Notes: a model not told the origin generated them from the sequence alone. Positions 27,897-37,050 are shown, counted from the stretch's first letter. The stretch: 64,000 nt of DNA from Rhodospirillaceae bacterium (GCA_018660265.1 JABJKS010000073.1:33777-97776), one strand, 5' to 3'. Numbers and translations: made by a program.

Positions 27897-28613
27897 TCAT
27901 GTCTTCTTGCAGAAATACAGCGCGATATAGGGCGGCATGTTGTTGTGAGGCTCGCCGCTCCCCGCCGTTTCAGTGTTTTTGCCCATTCGGACGGCTAGAT
28001 TGTCATTTGCAACTCGCTTTTTGGGAATGAAAGTACCTTCTTTCCCCAGAATATCTGTACCAAAGATATTGGAAGGGGCCGGATGGGTATGCTTCGGCAT
28101 CTCATCGAGCGTCAGTTTGTGCGTTTCCTCGCCTCCCACTGCTTTGGTCTTATCATCCTGAAACGTCGGATAGCTATCGAGTGGTTTCCCGTTCATATCG
28201 GCATTGCTATGGTTTCCTGCTCCAATGACGAAACGGCCTGAAGCGGGCTTGAAAAGTTGCCATCCTGGCGGGCATGCGCCGGCATTAACTGTATCAGCTT
28301 GAGCGGACCTATCTTCAGATCGGTCAAAAGCGACGACAGCCCCATGCAACAGGTCCTCGAGGTGAAATTGGGATGGGTCGCCGTTTTTACCTCGAGGACC
28401 TGCCTCACCTTGGGGGCCAGTAGGGCCTTCAGGTCCCGGAGGCCCCTCAACGGATGCGGACTGAATGCGCTTATCGACAAACCCTTCTAGCCAGTTCAAC
28501 GCACCCACAGTGCCGATCACCGCTGCCACGACAACGCCGAGTACAAAGGCGATAAAGCTGCGTTCCCATAACTTTTTTGGCTCTGGCTGGCCCGGCGTGC
28601 CCATTTCCGTCAT
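27897..28613 (-). CDS. Membrane-anchored collagen-like protein with phage tail-collar-type C-terminus
   Basis: A 238-aa protein in four parts: a short cytoplasmic N-terminus, one membrane segment (about 20-42), a collagen-like Gly-X-Y stretch (about 57-78, with GPPGPEGPTGPQGEAGPRG), and a C-terminal domain like tail-collar proteins (CPPGWQLF near 122, GRFVIGAG, HKLTLDEMPKHTH near 175 and the closing NNMPPYIALYFCKK). Gly-X-Y repeats and collar domains both trimerise in phage fibres, so a trimeric surface or periplasmic spike is likely. No other phage gene is nearby. AGAGG and AAGGG precede the ATG. The collagen part contains a perfect 14-bp DNA inverted repeat. Confidence 0.82.
   Translation of the reverse strand: MTEMGTPGQPEPKKLWERSFIAFVLGVVVAAVIGTVGALNWLEGFVDKRIQSASVEGPPGPEGPTGPQGEAGPRGKNGDPSQFHLEDLLHGAVVAFDRSEDRSAQADTVNAGACPPGWQLFKPASGRFVIGAGNHSNADMNGKPLDSYPTFQDDKTKAVGGEETHKLTLDEMPKHTHPAPSNIFGTDILGKEGTFIPKKRVANDNLAVRMGKNTETAGSGEPHNNMPPYIALYFCKKT
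28350..28402. repeat. Perfect 14-bp inverted repeat inside the collagen/collar gene
   Basis: CAGGTCCTCGAGGT at 28350-28363 is the exact reverse complement of 28389-28402, around a 25-base loop. It lies wholly within coding sequence, at the junction between the Gly-X-Y stretch and the following linker. The mRNA could form a stable hairpin. Cause is unknown; it may be chance from similar codons, since the two arms encode different peptides. Confidence 0.75.
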
Positions 28614-28897
28614 TCTGTTCCCTTTCCTCTCATTAGCATCTCATAACGTCCTTTATGATATGCTACTGGAGCTCGCCTAAAAAGGGAAACCGCCTTTCAA
28701 CTTCGCGCAACAAATCGAGGTGGCCAGAAGGAGTCAGAGTAATGTGATTTTGACTACCTCGGTGAATTTCGGATAGACGTGCACCACGATTGCAGCCGCA
28801 GGACACGCTGGTCGTTGCCCTGTGTTCCCATTTCGGCCCCGACGGGTTAGAACGGATGGGGCATAACAAGCCTTATGAATATGGGAGAAGAAACATC
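28614..28897. other. Intergenic stretch without supported gene
   Basis: This 284-base gap lies between the divergent collar-type gene and the NIPSNAP gene. It should hold both promoters. The ribosome sites of both genes are visible at its edges. A 68-codon minus frame at 28663-28869 has no ribosome site or recognisable match, and I do not call it. Confidence 0.4.
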
Positions 28898-29224
28898 ATG
28901 ATCTATGAATTGCGCATTTATCACTGTGTGCCGGGCCGTCTGCCGGATTTGTTGAAGCGGTTTGAGACCATCACCCTGCCGATCTGGGAACGTCATGGCA
29001 TTCGCCAGGCCGGTTTCTGGACAACTTTAATTGGCGAATCCAACCAGGACCTGACCTATATGCTGGCCTGGGAATCCATGGCCGAGCGGGAGGAGAAATT
29101 CGGCGCTTTTGCCGTCGATCCCGAATGGCTGGAAAAACGTGCCGGCACCGAAGCCAATGGCCAGATCGTCGCCTCGCTGTCCAGCCAGTTCCTGGCACCG
29201 ACGGCTTTCTCGTCTGTGAAATAG
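28898..29224 (+). CDS. NIPSNAP family protein
   Basis: A 108-aa dimeric alpha-beta barrel protein of the NIPSNAP family, starting MIYELRIYHCVPGRLPDLLKRF. The ATG at 28898 is chosen because GGGAGAAG lies just upstream; the longer frame to 28790 has no start signal. Function of bacterial members is unknown. It converges on the ICMT-like gene with no gap. Confidence 0.9.
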   Translation: MIYELRIYHCVPGRLPDLLKRFETITLPIWERHGIRQAGFWTTLIGESNQDLTYMLAWESMAEREEKFGAFAVDPEWLEKRAGTEANGQIVASLSSQFLAPTAFSSVK

Positions 29225-29722
29225 TCACCTGCGATCCAGCAGCGCCCTGTTCTCGACCCGAATGCGATGGGTCAGCAACAGGGCGTTGAGGATCGAAAAG
29301 GTGATCGCGATGCCAAACGCTGAATAGGCCAAAGGCAGCACGGCGATTTCAGCAATCACCAAGACATAATTGGGGTGGCGCAGCCAACGATACGGCCCCG
29401 TTTTGATCAAGGGCGCGTCCGCCACGGTGATGATCCGCGTGGTCCAATAAGGGCCCAGGGTCACAACAATCCAGACACGCCCCAACTGCAGCACAGCAAA
29501 CAGCGCCAGCCAACCCCAGTTCAGGACCGGTGCCGCCAGGGCGATCCAGACCGCCAATGTCACCAACCAACCACCGTGCACCAAAAAGAAGAACGGATAA
29601 TGCCCCGCGCCAATCTCAACACCGCCCCTGTCCCGTAGCTGGGCTTCGTTCCGGCGGCTGTATAACAGCTCCCCCAGGCGCTGGGCCGCGACCAAAAGCA
29701 GAATGATCCAGGCTATGCTCAA
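29225..29722 (-). CDS. Isoprenylcysteine carboxyl methyltransferase-like membrane methyltransferase
   Basis: A 165-aa integral membrane protein with about four to five helices and the ICMT signature GPYRWLRHPNYV (RHPxY cofactor motif). Partners of type III polyketide synthases in Bacillus (BpsB) and Streptomyces (SrsB) belong to this family and O-methylate alkylpyrones or alkylresorcinols. It starts at TTG overlapping the stop of the polyketide synthase (TTGA), so the same job is inferred here. Confidence 0.88.
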   Translation of the reverse strand: MSIAWIILLLVAAQRLGELLYSRRNEAQLRDRGGVEIGAGHYPFFFLVHGGWLVTLAVWIALAAPVLNWGWLALFAVLQLGRVWIVVTLGPYWTTRIITVADAPLIKTGPYRWLRHPNYVLVIAEIAVLPLAYSAFGIAITFSILNALLLTHRIRVENRALLDRR

Positions 29723-30783
29723 GAGGTTTCCATCAGGGCGAAGGCAGCAGTGAAGCCAGGCCCCATGCTGGTCAACAACAGCCGCTGATCCTGTTTCAGG
29801 CCGGCACGGCGCAATTCCTGCAATACGAACAACACGGTGACGGCAGACATATTACCGTGGCGGCGCATCACCTCCCGGCTTGGGATCAGACCGCCGGGGG
29901 GCAGATCAAAGACGACCTCCAACGCATCAAGCACTTTGGCCCCGCCCGGATGGGCCACGAAATGATTGATCTGTTGCCGGGTCAGATCGTGGCGGTTGAG
30001 GAATTCGTCCAGGGCACCGCGAAAGTCTTCTTCGATAAGGAGAGGAATATCACGGGAGAAAATGACCTTCAGGCCGTCATTGCCCGCATCCCAACCCATC
30101 ACATCCAAAGTATCGGGCCAGGTATGCTCCCCCCATGCGGTGACCGCCGGGCCGGTCCCGTCCGTGGAGATTACCGCCGCAGCCGCGCCATCGCCGAACA
30201 AAGCCGTGGCAATAATATTGCTTTTACTGCGGTCGCCATGGCGCAGGGTCAGGCTGCATAACTCCACCACCAACAACAGGACCTTCGCGCCGGGCTGACC
30301 CTGGGCCAGGGCGGCGGCGCGGCCAAGACCCTGAACACCACCGGCACAGCCCAGGCCAAACACCGGCAGGCGCTGTACATCCCGGCGGAACGGCATCCGT
30401 TCAAGCAACAGGGCATCCAGGCTGGGGGTTGCAATGCCGGTCGATGATATGGTGACGATAATGTCGATATCGCTGGCCTGCAGACCCGCATCGTCCAAGG
30501 CGGCGTCCGCAGCCTGTTGTAACAATTCCTCGGCGTGTTGCAGATAAAGGCCGTTTCGTTCCGCGAAGTCATGGGGTTGAAGGTACCAATCCAGGGGCTG
30601 GCAGGTATTGCGGCTATCGATAGCGGTGTTGCCAAATATCCGGGCCAGGCGCTGGGGGCTGATCTCCACCGCCTGGCGGGAGAAGAACTGTGCCGCAGCC
30701 GGCAGAGCATCGGATTGCAGCATCACATGCTTTGGCACCGACGTTGCCAAGCCGTTCAGCGTGGCTGCGCGTGCGTCAGGCAA
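29719..30783 (-). CDS. Type III polyketide synthase (chalcone/stilbene synthase family)
   Basis: A 354-aa ketosynthase homodimer subunit. The catalytic triad is complete: Cys146 in FGLGCAGG, His278 in FVAHPGG and Asn311 in RRHGNMS. The enzyme condenses acyl-CoA starters with malonyl-CoA; bacterial homologues with an ICMT-like partner make alkylpyrones or alkylresorcinols. Its ATG lies 8 bases inside the end of the bicupin gene, and the methyltransferase overlaps its stop, so the three are translationally coupled. Starter and ring type cannot be told from sequence. Confidence 0.92.
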   Translation of the reverse strand: MPDARAATLNGLATSVPKHVMLQSDALPAAAQFFSRQAVEISPQRLARIFGNTAIDSRNTCQPLDWYLQPHDFAERNGLYLQHAEELLQQAADAALDDAGLQASDIDIIVTISSTGIATPSLDALLLERMPFRRDVQRLPVFGLGCAGGVQGLGRAAALAQGQPGAKVLLLVVELCSLTLRHGDRSKSNIIATALFGDGAAAAVISTDGTGPAVTAWGEHTWPDTLDVMGWDAGNDGLKVIFSRDIPLLIEEDFRGALDEFLNRHDLTRQQINHFVAHPGGAKVLDALEVVFDLPPGGLIPSREVMRRHGNMSAVTVLFVLQELRRAGLKQDQRLLLTSMGPGFTAAFALMETS

Positions 30784-31735
30784 AGGCGAACCCCATGGTT
30801 CGCGTGTGATAATGCAGGCCGCCGTCCTGAACGATCAGAAACAACGCCCGCTCATCACCGTCGTTGTGGTGGGAATGGACCGCACCGGGCGGCGTCACCG
30901 TTGTCACCCAAGGGGCCCAATCCTTGCGCTTGCCGTCGATCATGGAATAACAATTCGGACCGTTGATCACCAATGCGACGGCAACGGAATTGTGTTTGTG
31001 GCCCGGTTGTGCCGCACCTGGCGGCAGGGAATTCATGGCCAGGGTCAGGGTGGGCAGAATATTGCGCCGTTCAGCCTGTTGATCGGACGAAAACAGTACC
31101 GCCATGCCTGCGGTGCCGCCGCCCATATCGACGTCATAGATTTTCTGCAATTGCCGCTCAATCTCCCCAGCCGGATAATGCACGCACGGCGTCACCGGTT
31201 GATCTTCAGGCGGCGGGGAAAGACCCTCGAATGCCAAACAGGGTTCGTTGCTGACCACCCACAGGACGGCACCGTCTGCACCGGCGGTCAATTGATGTTC
31301 GCCGCCCCCTGGCAGCAGGAATACATCGCCCGCCCCCCAGGCAAATTCCTCATCGCCGCAAGCCGTTTGTCCGGTGCCCCGCATGACGTACCAGATAGAT
31401 GCGGTGGCCGCGAAGGCCGCCGTCAGTTGTTCGTTGGGCATAATCGTGCCGTAGCGCGCGAGGAGCAATGGTGCCGTCGCCGGCCCGTCGCAATCCATCT
31501 CCACTGAAAGATCGCAGGCGATGAAGCCCGTGACCGCATTAGTCGACATGGCGGCGGCAGGTTCATCGGCAAAGACATGGTCCGGCACCTCATTGGCATG
31601 CAAGGCGAAGGCATTGGCGGAATTGAAAAACCGGGCCCGCTCTGCCGCCGAAGTTGCCGGGGCCTCCGGCATTTGCATGGGCATATCAGCCATGGTCATT
31701 TGCTGGGTCATTTTAGGGGTCATTTCAGACGTCAT
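30776..31735 (-). CDS. Bicupin, gentisate 1,2-dioxygenase-like protein
   Basis: A 319-aa protein with two cupin domains (about 75-165 and 225-315). The first has WYVMRGTGQTACGDEEFAWGAGDVFLLPGGGEHQL; the second has GHKHNSVAVALVI and PPGAVHSHHNDGD with several His that could bind Fe. Overall layout is like gentisate dioxygenases. ATG 31735 follows AGGAAA. It overlaps the type III polyketide synthase gene by 8 bases, so oxidation or ring cleavage of an aromatic polyketide is an attractive but unproven role. The N-terminus has a Met/Thr-rich, low-complexity segment. Confidence 0.82.
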   Translation of the reverse strand: MTSEMTPKMTQQMTMADMPMQMPEAPATSAAERARFFNSANAFALHANEVPDHVFADEPAAAMSTNAVTGFIACDLSVEMDCDGPATAPLLLARYGTIMPNEQLTAAFAATASIWYVMRGTGQTACGDEEFAWGAGDVFLLPGGGEHQLTAGADGAVLWVVSNEPCLAFEGLSPPPEDQPVTPCVHYPAGEIERQLQKIYDVDMGGGTAGMAVLFSSDQQAERRNILPTLTLAMNSLPPGAAQPGHKHNSVAVALVINGPNCYSMIDGKRKDWAPWVTTVTPPGAVHSHHNDGDERALFLIVQDGGLHYHTRTMGFAFA

Positions 31736-31892
31736 AAGATTTCCTGGTTTTTGCTGGATCAGCCGACAGATAACGACGGATAGATGGCGGCAGGCAAGTA
31801 AATTGACCGTGGCCCATGGGCACACGGATTTTGCTGTTTTGCCGAAATGGCCTATTCTTACCATGTTTCGACTTCCTGGGGAGGAATTCAGC

Positions 31893-33011
31893 TTGTCATT
31901 TTCGATGATCGTGTTGCCGGGCGACGGCATCGGGCCAGAGGTCACGCGGGAAGCCGTGCGGGTTCTGGACTGGTTCGGCACGCACCAAGGCCTGGACGTC
32001 ACCGTGCGTCACGAGCTTTATGGTGCTACTGCCTATCACGCCCATAGCGTGGCCATCAAAGAAGACGTTTTCGCTGATCTGACAGAGGTTGACGCGGTTC
32101 TGTTTGGGGCCACGGGTGGGCCGGAGTACGACGAAATTCCCAAGGAGGCCAAACGCAACGGCAACCTGTTACGCATTCGCCAGCATATGGAAGTGTTCGC
32201 CAATCTGCGCCCGGTTATCGGTTATGACGAACTGGCCGATACCATTTCCATGAAGCCCGAGGCGATCCACGGCGTAGACATGATGATCGTCCGCGAACTG
32301 AACGGCGGTATCTATTTCGGCAAACCACGGGGCATCGACACCTCCCCCAACGGCTTTGAACGAGGCACCAACACTCTGGTCTATGAAACGCCGGAGATAG
32401 AGCGGATCACCCGCTTTGCCTTTGAATTGGCGAAACAGCGCGGCGGCCACCTGCATTCCATTGATAAATCCAACGTCCTGGAAACCCACCAACTATGGCG
32501 TAAGGTCGTAACCCGCATCGGGGCCGAGGAATATCGCGATATTCCCTTGGAACACATGATCGTGGATAATTGCGCCATGCAGATCATTCGCGATCCGAAA
32601 CAATTCGACGTGATGTTGGCGGACAATATGTTCGGCGATATTCTTTCCGATCTGGCCGGTGGCATCTCGGGCTCTCTGGGCATGTTGCCGTCCGCCTCGT
32701 TAAGCGCACCAAACGACGCTGGCGATCGCGGGCGCCGACGGGCGTTATACGAACCAGTGCACGGCAGCGCCCCGGACATCGCCGGCCAGGGCGTCGCCAA
32801 TCCCCTTGGCGCGATCCTTAGCCTGGCCCTGGCGTTGGAGCTGTCATTCGATGCCCCGGATGCCGCAAAGATGTTGCGCCGGGCCGTGCGCGGTGCCTTG
32901 GCAAAAGGCGTGCGTACGCCTGATATTGTTCCTAACGGTCACGATGCCGCCTCGACCACGGAAATGACAGATGCGGTTTTGTCTGAACTACAACATCTGC
33001 ATAATGCATAA
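31893..33011 (+). CDS. 3-isopropylmalate dehydrogenase-family oxidoreductase
   Basis: A 372-aa beta-decarboxylating dehydrogenase. It shows VLPGDGIGPEV at the start, RIRQHMEVFANLRPV, MIVRELNGGIYFGKPRG, DKSNVLETHQLWRK, and NMFGDILSDLAGGISGSLGMLPSASL with the metal Asp. TTG 31893 is chosen because GGGGAGGA lies 7 bases upstream; the first in-frame ATG (31905) is too far from it. It could be LeuB itself, but leuC/leuD are absent and it begins a catabolic run, so a paralogue acting on another 2-hydroxy-dicarboxylate is equally likely. Confidence 0.87.
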   Translation: MSFSMIVLPGDGIGPEVTREAVRVLDWFGTHQGLDVTVRHELYGATAYHAHSVAIKEDVFADLTEVDAVLFGATGGPEYDEIPKEAKRNGNLLRIRQHMEVFANLRPVIGYDELADTISMKPEAIHGVDMMIVRELNGGIYFGKPRGIDTSPNGFERGTNTLVYETPEIERITRFAFELAKQRGGHLHSIDKSNVLETHQLWRKVVTRIGAEEYRDIPLEHMIVDNCAMQIIRDPKQFDVMLADNMFGDILSDLAGGISGSLGMLPSASLSAPNDAGDRGRRRALYEPVHGSAPDIAGQGVANPLGAILSLALALELSFDAPDAAKMLRRAVRGALAKGVRTPDIVPNGHDAASTTEMTDAVLSELQHLHNA

Positions 33012-33041
33012 ATAGAACCGAAAAACAGAAAGGCCATCACC

Positions 33042-34187
33042 ATGTCCAAAGGTGTAATTTCCGCAGACTGCCATATTGATCTGATCTGGCTACCGCCCGA
33101 TCTGTTCACCGACAACGCATCGGCCGCCATGAAGGACCGCATGCCCTATGTCACGGACGGCCCGAAAGGCCCGATTTGGGTGTCAAAGAATGGGAGCCAG
33201 TTTGGCTTGCAGAACGGCATGGGGTCAGCGGGGCGTGAATATGTTCCCGGTGTCATCCACCGTTCCGACCGGATGGCCGAACAGGGTTTGTATGAAGACG
33301 GCAAGAACGGTATTCGCCGCCTGACAGAGCCTGATTTACGCATCAAGGATCAAGACCTGGACGGTGTGGTGGGCGAGGTTTTGTACGGTATTCTGGGCGG
33401 TGCCGCCCGCCTGAACGATCCTGACGCAGCCGTCGTGATGATGCAGATTTACAACGATTGGCTGGCTGAATTCTGCGCCACCCATCCCGATCGCCTGGCC
33501 GGCATCGCCTCCATCCCCGGCCATGATATTGCTGCCGCAGTGGCGGAGATTGAGCGCGTGGCCAAACGCGGTGCGGTCAGCGGCCTGGAAATCCCATCTG
33601 TACCCGACGGCAAGCCTTTGTATCATAAACACTGGCACCCGGTGTTCGCAGCGGCCGCCGCCTCGAAACTGCCCCTGCATTTCCACACGGGCGGTGCCAA
33701 GGCGCCTGATTTCGAGTCCATGGAACCATTGGAGGCGCGGCAGGCCTTTGCGGTTTTCATCACCGCCTTTCAAATGAATATGTCCAACAAATTGATGGAA
33801 GTCATCTTTGGCGGCGCGTTGGAGACGCATCCGGATCTGAAGGTGGTCATCGCCGAAAGCGGCATTGGCTGGATCCCTTATATCCTGGAACATATGGATC
33901 TGGAGTGGGAGGACCAGTTCAAGGACCTGACTTTGAAGATGAAGCCGTCGGAATATTGGTACCGGCAATGTTATGCCACTTTCCAAAGTGATCCGGTCGG
34001 CATGCACCTGGTGGAGCAACTGGGTGAAGACAACATCATGTGGGGTTCCGACTTTCCCCATCCGGACGGCATCTGGCCCGACAGTCACGAATTTATCGAC
34101 CGGGAAATGGGCCATTTAACCGATACCGTGCGGCAAAAGACGACCTACGACAACGCCGCCAAGCTATACGGTTTCCCGCAGTCGTGA
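33042..34187 (+). CDS. Amidohydrolase family 2 protein
   Basis: A 381-aa PF04909 TIM-barrel protein starting VISADCHIDLIWLPPDLF. It carries LHFHTGGAK near 205, IAESGIGWIPYILEHMD near 270, and MWGSDFPHPDGIWPDS near 335 with the conserved Asp. Homologues hydrolyse or decarboxylate carboxylated metabolites. It lies between an isopropylmalate-dehydrogenase-like gene and an acyl-CoA ligase; the ligase start overlaps its stop. Confidence 0.88.
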   Translation: MSKGVISADCHIDLIWLPPDLFTDNASAAMKDRMPYVTDGPKGPIWVSKNGSQFGLQNGMGSAGREYVPGVIHRSDRMAEQGLYEDGKNGIRRLTEPDLRIKDQDLDGVVGEVLYGILGGAARLNDPDAAVVMMQIYNDWLAEFCATHPDRLAGIASIPGHDIAAAVAEIERVAKRGAVSGLEIPSVPDGKPLYHKHWHPVFAAAAASKLPLHFHTGGAKAPDFESMEPLEARQAFAVFITAFQMNMSNKLMEVIFGGALETHPDLKVVIAESGIGWIPYILEHMDLEWEDQFKDLTLKMKPSEYWYRQCYATFQSDPVGMHLVEQLGEDNIMWGSDFPHPDGIWPDSHEFIDREMGHLTDTVRQKTTYDNAAKLYGFPQS

Positions 34188-35857
34188 ACCAAGTCGATAG
34201 CATGGTGCCGACGCCGTGGAACAAGACCACGACACTGGCTGATCTACCCCGCCTGGCCGCCGCCCGTTGGGGTGACGCCCAGGCGGTGGTGTTTAAGGAC
34301 CAAACGGAAACCTTTATCGAACAGGCTACACAGATTGACCGCGTCGCCCGTGGCCTGATCGCCGCTGGTGTGGGCCGGGGCGACCGGGTTGGCGTCTGGT
34401 TGAACAATTGTCCCGAATGGATCCACCTGCTGTTTGCCATTGCCCGTATTGGTGCCATTCAGGTGCCCATCAACACCCGATTTCGAACGGCGGATGCGGC
34501 CTATGTCATCAGGCAGGCGGAATGCAGTACCTTGATCACGCATGACACCTCCGGCCCTATTGATTATTGGGCCATGGTGGATGAAATGGTGCCATCGGCT
34601 GAACGGTCGGCTGACGGTAAAATCAACGCCAAAGACTTCCCCGGTCTGGCACGGATCATCATCAAGACGACTGATGCATCGGCAGCTGCCCCTTTCGGCG
34701 CAGCCAATTGGCGTGATCTGGGCCGAGACCCGGACCCCACGTTAGATGCAGAATTGGAGGCGCGGACGGCAGCCGTCGTGCCCACGGACGCGGCCTTTAT
34801 CATGTACACATCAGGCACCACGGGGTTTCCCAAAGGTGTCGTGCGCAACCACTTATTTCTGCGCAATCAGGTCGACCGGGTGCGTATTCTGGGCACCACC
34901 GAGCTGGACATAATGTACAACTACCTGCCCCTGTTTCATATCTTCGGCTATCTGGACGGGCCGATGTTGTCCATGGCCACGGGCAACAAACAGATCCTGG
35001 TGGAAACCTTCGACCCTGAAGCTTGTCTGGATGCGGTTGAGGCCGAAGGCGTCAGCCAATTCTCCGGTTTCGAAACCCACATGAAGAGTTTGGTCGAGGC
35101 GCAAAAACGCCACGCCCGGGACCTCTCGTCTTTACGGATTGGCATCTTCGGTGCCGGCACCAACTCTGCCGTACCGATCATGCGCGAGGGGTTGGAGGTG
35201 CTGAAGCCATTCCGCCCCATCACCGCCTATGGCATGACGGAGATCGGCGGCAATGCCTGTCTGTCATTCATGGATTCCAATGACGAACAGATCTGCGAAA
35301 CCTCGGGCCGTCCCTGCGATGGCTTTGATTTCCGCGTGATCGATCCCGACACCGGCCAGGAACAGCCATTTGATGTGTCTGGGGAAATCGTCCTGAAATC
35401 CTACAACGTCATGACCTGCTATTACAAAAAGCCCGAGGAAACTGCCAAGGCCTATAACGCCGACGGTTGGTTCCTGACCGGCGATATGGGTTATATGCGG
35501 GCCGATGGGTTTTTGCGTTTTCTGGGCCGCTATAAGGACATGCTGAAAATCGGCGGCGAGAATGTGGACCCCATGGAGGTCGAGGCCTATTTGCAGGGCC
35601 ACCCGGATGTGGCCGAGACGGCGGTGATCGGGCATCCCGACGAACGTCTGACGGAAGTTGCCATCGCCTTCATCGCACCAAGACCGGGGCGGACGCCGTC
35701 GGAGGATGACATTCTGGCCTTTTGCCGGGGCAAGATCGCCTCGTTCAAGATACCCCGGCATATCATCTTCATTTCCAGGCTGCCCATGACCTCCACCGGC
35801 AAGGTGCGGAAAGTGGATTTGCGTGAACAGGCATTAACAACTTTGGAAAACATTTGA
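34184..35857 (+). CDS. Class I AMP-forming acyl-CoA synthetase
   Basis: A 557-aa adenylate-forming ligase. The P-loop AFIMYTSGTTGFPKGVVRNH, the A5 motif YGMTEIGGN, the A7/A8 segments GWFLTGDMGYMRADGFLRFLGRYKDM and the C-terminal catalytic Lys in TSTGKVRK are all present. GTG 34184 forms a GTGA overlap with the upstream stop; ATG 34202 is the alternative. It activates a carboxylic acid to its CoA ester. The neighbours (amidohydrolase, MFS, flavin monooxygenase) suggest a peripheral catabolic pathway. Confidence 0.9.
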   Translation: MNQVDSMVPTPWNKTTTLADLPRLAAARWGDAQAVVFKDQTETFIEQATQIDRVARGLIAAGVGRGDRVGVWLNNCPEWIHLLFAIARIGAIQVPINTRFRTADAAYVIRQAECSTLITHDTSGPIDYWAMVDEMVPSAERSADGKINAKDFPGLARIIIKTTDASAAAPFGAANWRDLGRDPDPTLDAELEARTAAVVPTDAAFIMYTSGTTGFPKGVVRNHLFLRNQVDRVRILGTTELDIMYNYLPLFHIFGYLDGPMLSMATGNKQILVETFDPEACLDAVEAEGVSQFSGFETHMKSLVEAQKRHARDLSSLRIGIFGAGTNSAVPIMREGLEVLKPFRPITAYGMTEIGGNACLSFMDSNDEQICETSGRPCDGFDFRVIDPDTGQEQPFDVSGEIVLKSYNVMTCYYKKPEETAKAYNADGWFLTGDMGYMRADGFLRFLGRYKDMLKIGGENVDPMEVEAYLQGHPDVAETAVIGHPDERLTEVAIAFIAPRPGRTPSEDDILAFCRGKIASFKIPRHIIFISRLPMTSTGKVRKVDLREQALTTLENI

Positions 35858-37050
35858 CCGAGGCCCCAGACCACGTCCCAGACCACGGCGACGTCGACGG
35901 CGATGGCGATGGCGATGGCGATAAAAGCTGGCACAGCTTGTGGTTTTCTTCAGGCGCGTTGTCGTTGGCGATTATCGGCGATGCATTGTTGTACGTGGTA
36001 TTGCCGGTCAACGCCGATCTGTTTGGCGTCTCCCTAGCCTGGGTTGGCATCCTGTTGGCCGCCAACCGGATTATACGCACCTTCACCTATGGTCTGCTCG
36101 CCGTAATCGGCGAACGCATCGGCATCAAGAACCTGTGCATTCTGGCCACGATCACCGCCGTGATTTCCACCGCGCTGTATGCCCTGGTGGACGGCTGGGC
36201 GGCTTTGTTGGCAGCCCGCGTTGTCTGGGGTTTGTCCTATGGCGCACTGTTATTGGTGGCTTTGGGCTATGCCGCCGCCGACCGTTCCCGCACCGGGTCA
36301 CGGGTCGGGGTCAGCCGTGCCATAGAACAGGTTGGCCCCCTATTTGCCCTTACCGCCGGGGCCTGGCTGGCCGGGATTGTCGGGCCAAGGGAGGTGTTCC
36401 TCTATTTGGCGCTGGCCACCTGTGTGGCGACATTGTTCGCTTTGCAGCTGCCGCGCCGGGTTGCAAATGTGCCTGCATCGAAGGCCAACCGGCTTGGTAT
36501 TTTCCCAAAACCTGACCGCCTGGATTTTCTGATCTTCTGGATGGGCTTTGGCGTCGATGGCGTCTTCACAATGACCGTTACCATCATGCTGGCAAAGTAT
36601 ATGCCCCTGGAAGCTGCCATGCTGTTGGGCGGTCTGTTTTTTGCCGGGCGGCGGGTCGCTGAGATGATCGTCGCGCCTTTGTCGGGTGCCATCGCGGATC
36701 GTTTCGGGGTTCGTTTGCCATTGATCCTATCCTCGCTTCTTTTGGTTGCGGGTTTCGCCCTGGTCGGATTTGGCTGGTTATATACAGGTGCGGCAGCTGT
36801 CGTCGTCTCCCGCGGTGCATTGGGCACATTGATCCCGGCGGCGGTGGCTTTGTTCGCAACGGGCCCGGTACTTCAACCCCTGGCGCGGAACCAGACCTGG
36901 CGGGATGTGGGTGCGGCCGCCGGGCCGCTTAGTACCGGTTTTGTCTTGGCCTTGACGACACCGGAAGTCCTGCACCTATGCCTGGCGGTGATTTTTCTGG
37001 CCAGTCTGTTATGGCTTGTCGCCGCAGCCTCCTGGCGGAAATTGCAATGA
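35854..37050 (+). CDS. MFS transporter with Asp-Gly repeat N-terminus
   Basis: A 398-aa major-facilitator protein with about 12 helices, including NRIIRTFTYGLLAVIGERIGIKN and GAIADRFGVRLP cytoplasmic loops. The start TTG overlaps the ligase stop (TTGA). The first 24 residues are an acidic low-complexity tail encoded by two tandem copies of an 11-base unit (CCCAGACCACG) and four GGCGAT hexamers at 35899-35922. Likely imports or exports a compound of the neighbouring catabolic genes. Confidence 0.87.
   Translation: MTEAPDHVPDHGDVDGDGDGDGDKSWHSLWFSSGALSLAIIGDALLYVVLPVNADLFGVSLAWVGILLAANRIIRTFTYGLLAVIGERIGIKNLCILATITAVISTALYALVDGWAALLAARVVWGLSYGALLLVALGYAAADRSRTGSRVGVSRAIEQVGPLFALTAGAWLAGIVGPREVFLYLALATCVATLFALQLPRRVANVPASKANRLGIFPKPDRLDFLIFWMGFGVDGVFTMTVTIMLAKYMPLEAAMLLGGLFFAGRRVAEMIVAPLSGAIADRFGVRLPLILSSLLLVAGFALVGFGWLYTGAAAVVVSRGALGTLIPAAVALFATGPVLQPLARNQTWRDVGAAAGPLSTGFVLALTTPEVLHLCLAVIFLASLLWLVAAASWRKLQ
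35899..35922 (+). repeat. Tandem GGCGAT hexamer, four copies
   Basis: Four perfect GGCGAT units encode alternating Gly-Asp in the N-terminus of the MFS protein. Unit gain or loss keeps the frame, so length polymorphism rather than phase variation would be expected. Confidence 0.9.

Noticed and set aside
27897..28613. Prophage remnant
   Set aside because: Only the collar-type domain suggests phage; no integrase, capsid or tail genes lie nearby and the protein has a cellular-type membrane anchor.
28663..28869. 68-codon minus frame between the collar-type and NIPSNAP genes
   Set aside because: No ribosome site and no recognisable family; it runs antisense into the NIPSNAP leader. A protein-like end is not enough.
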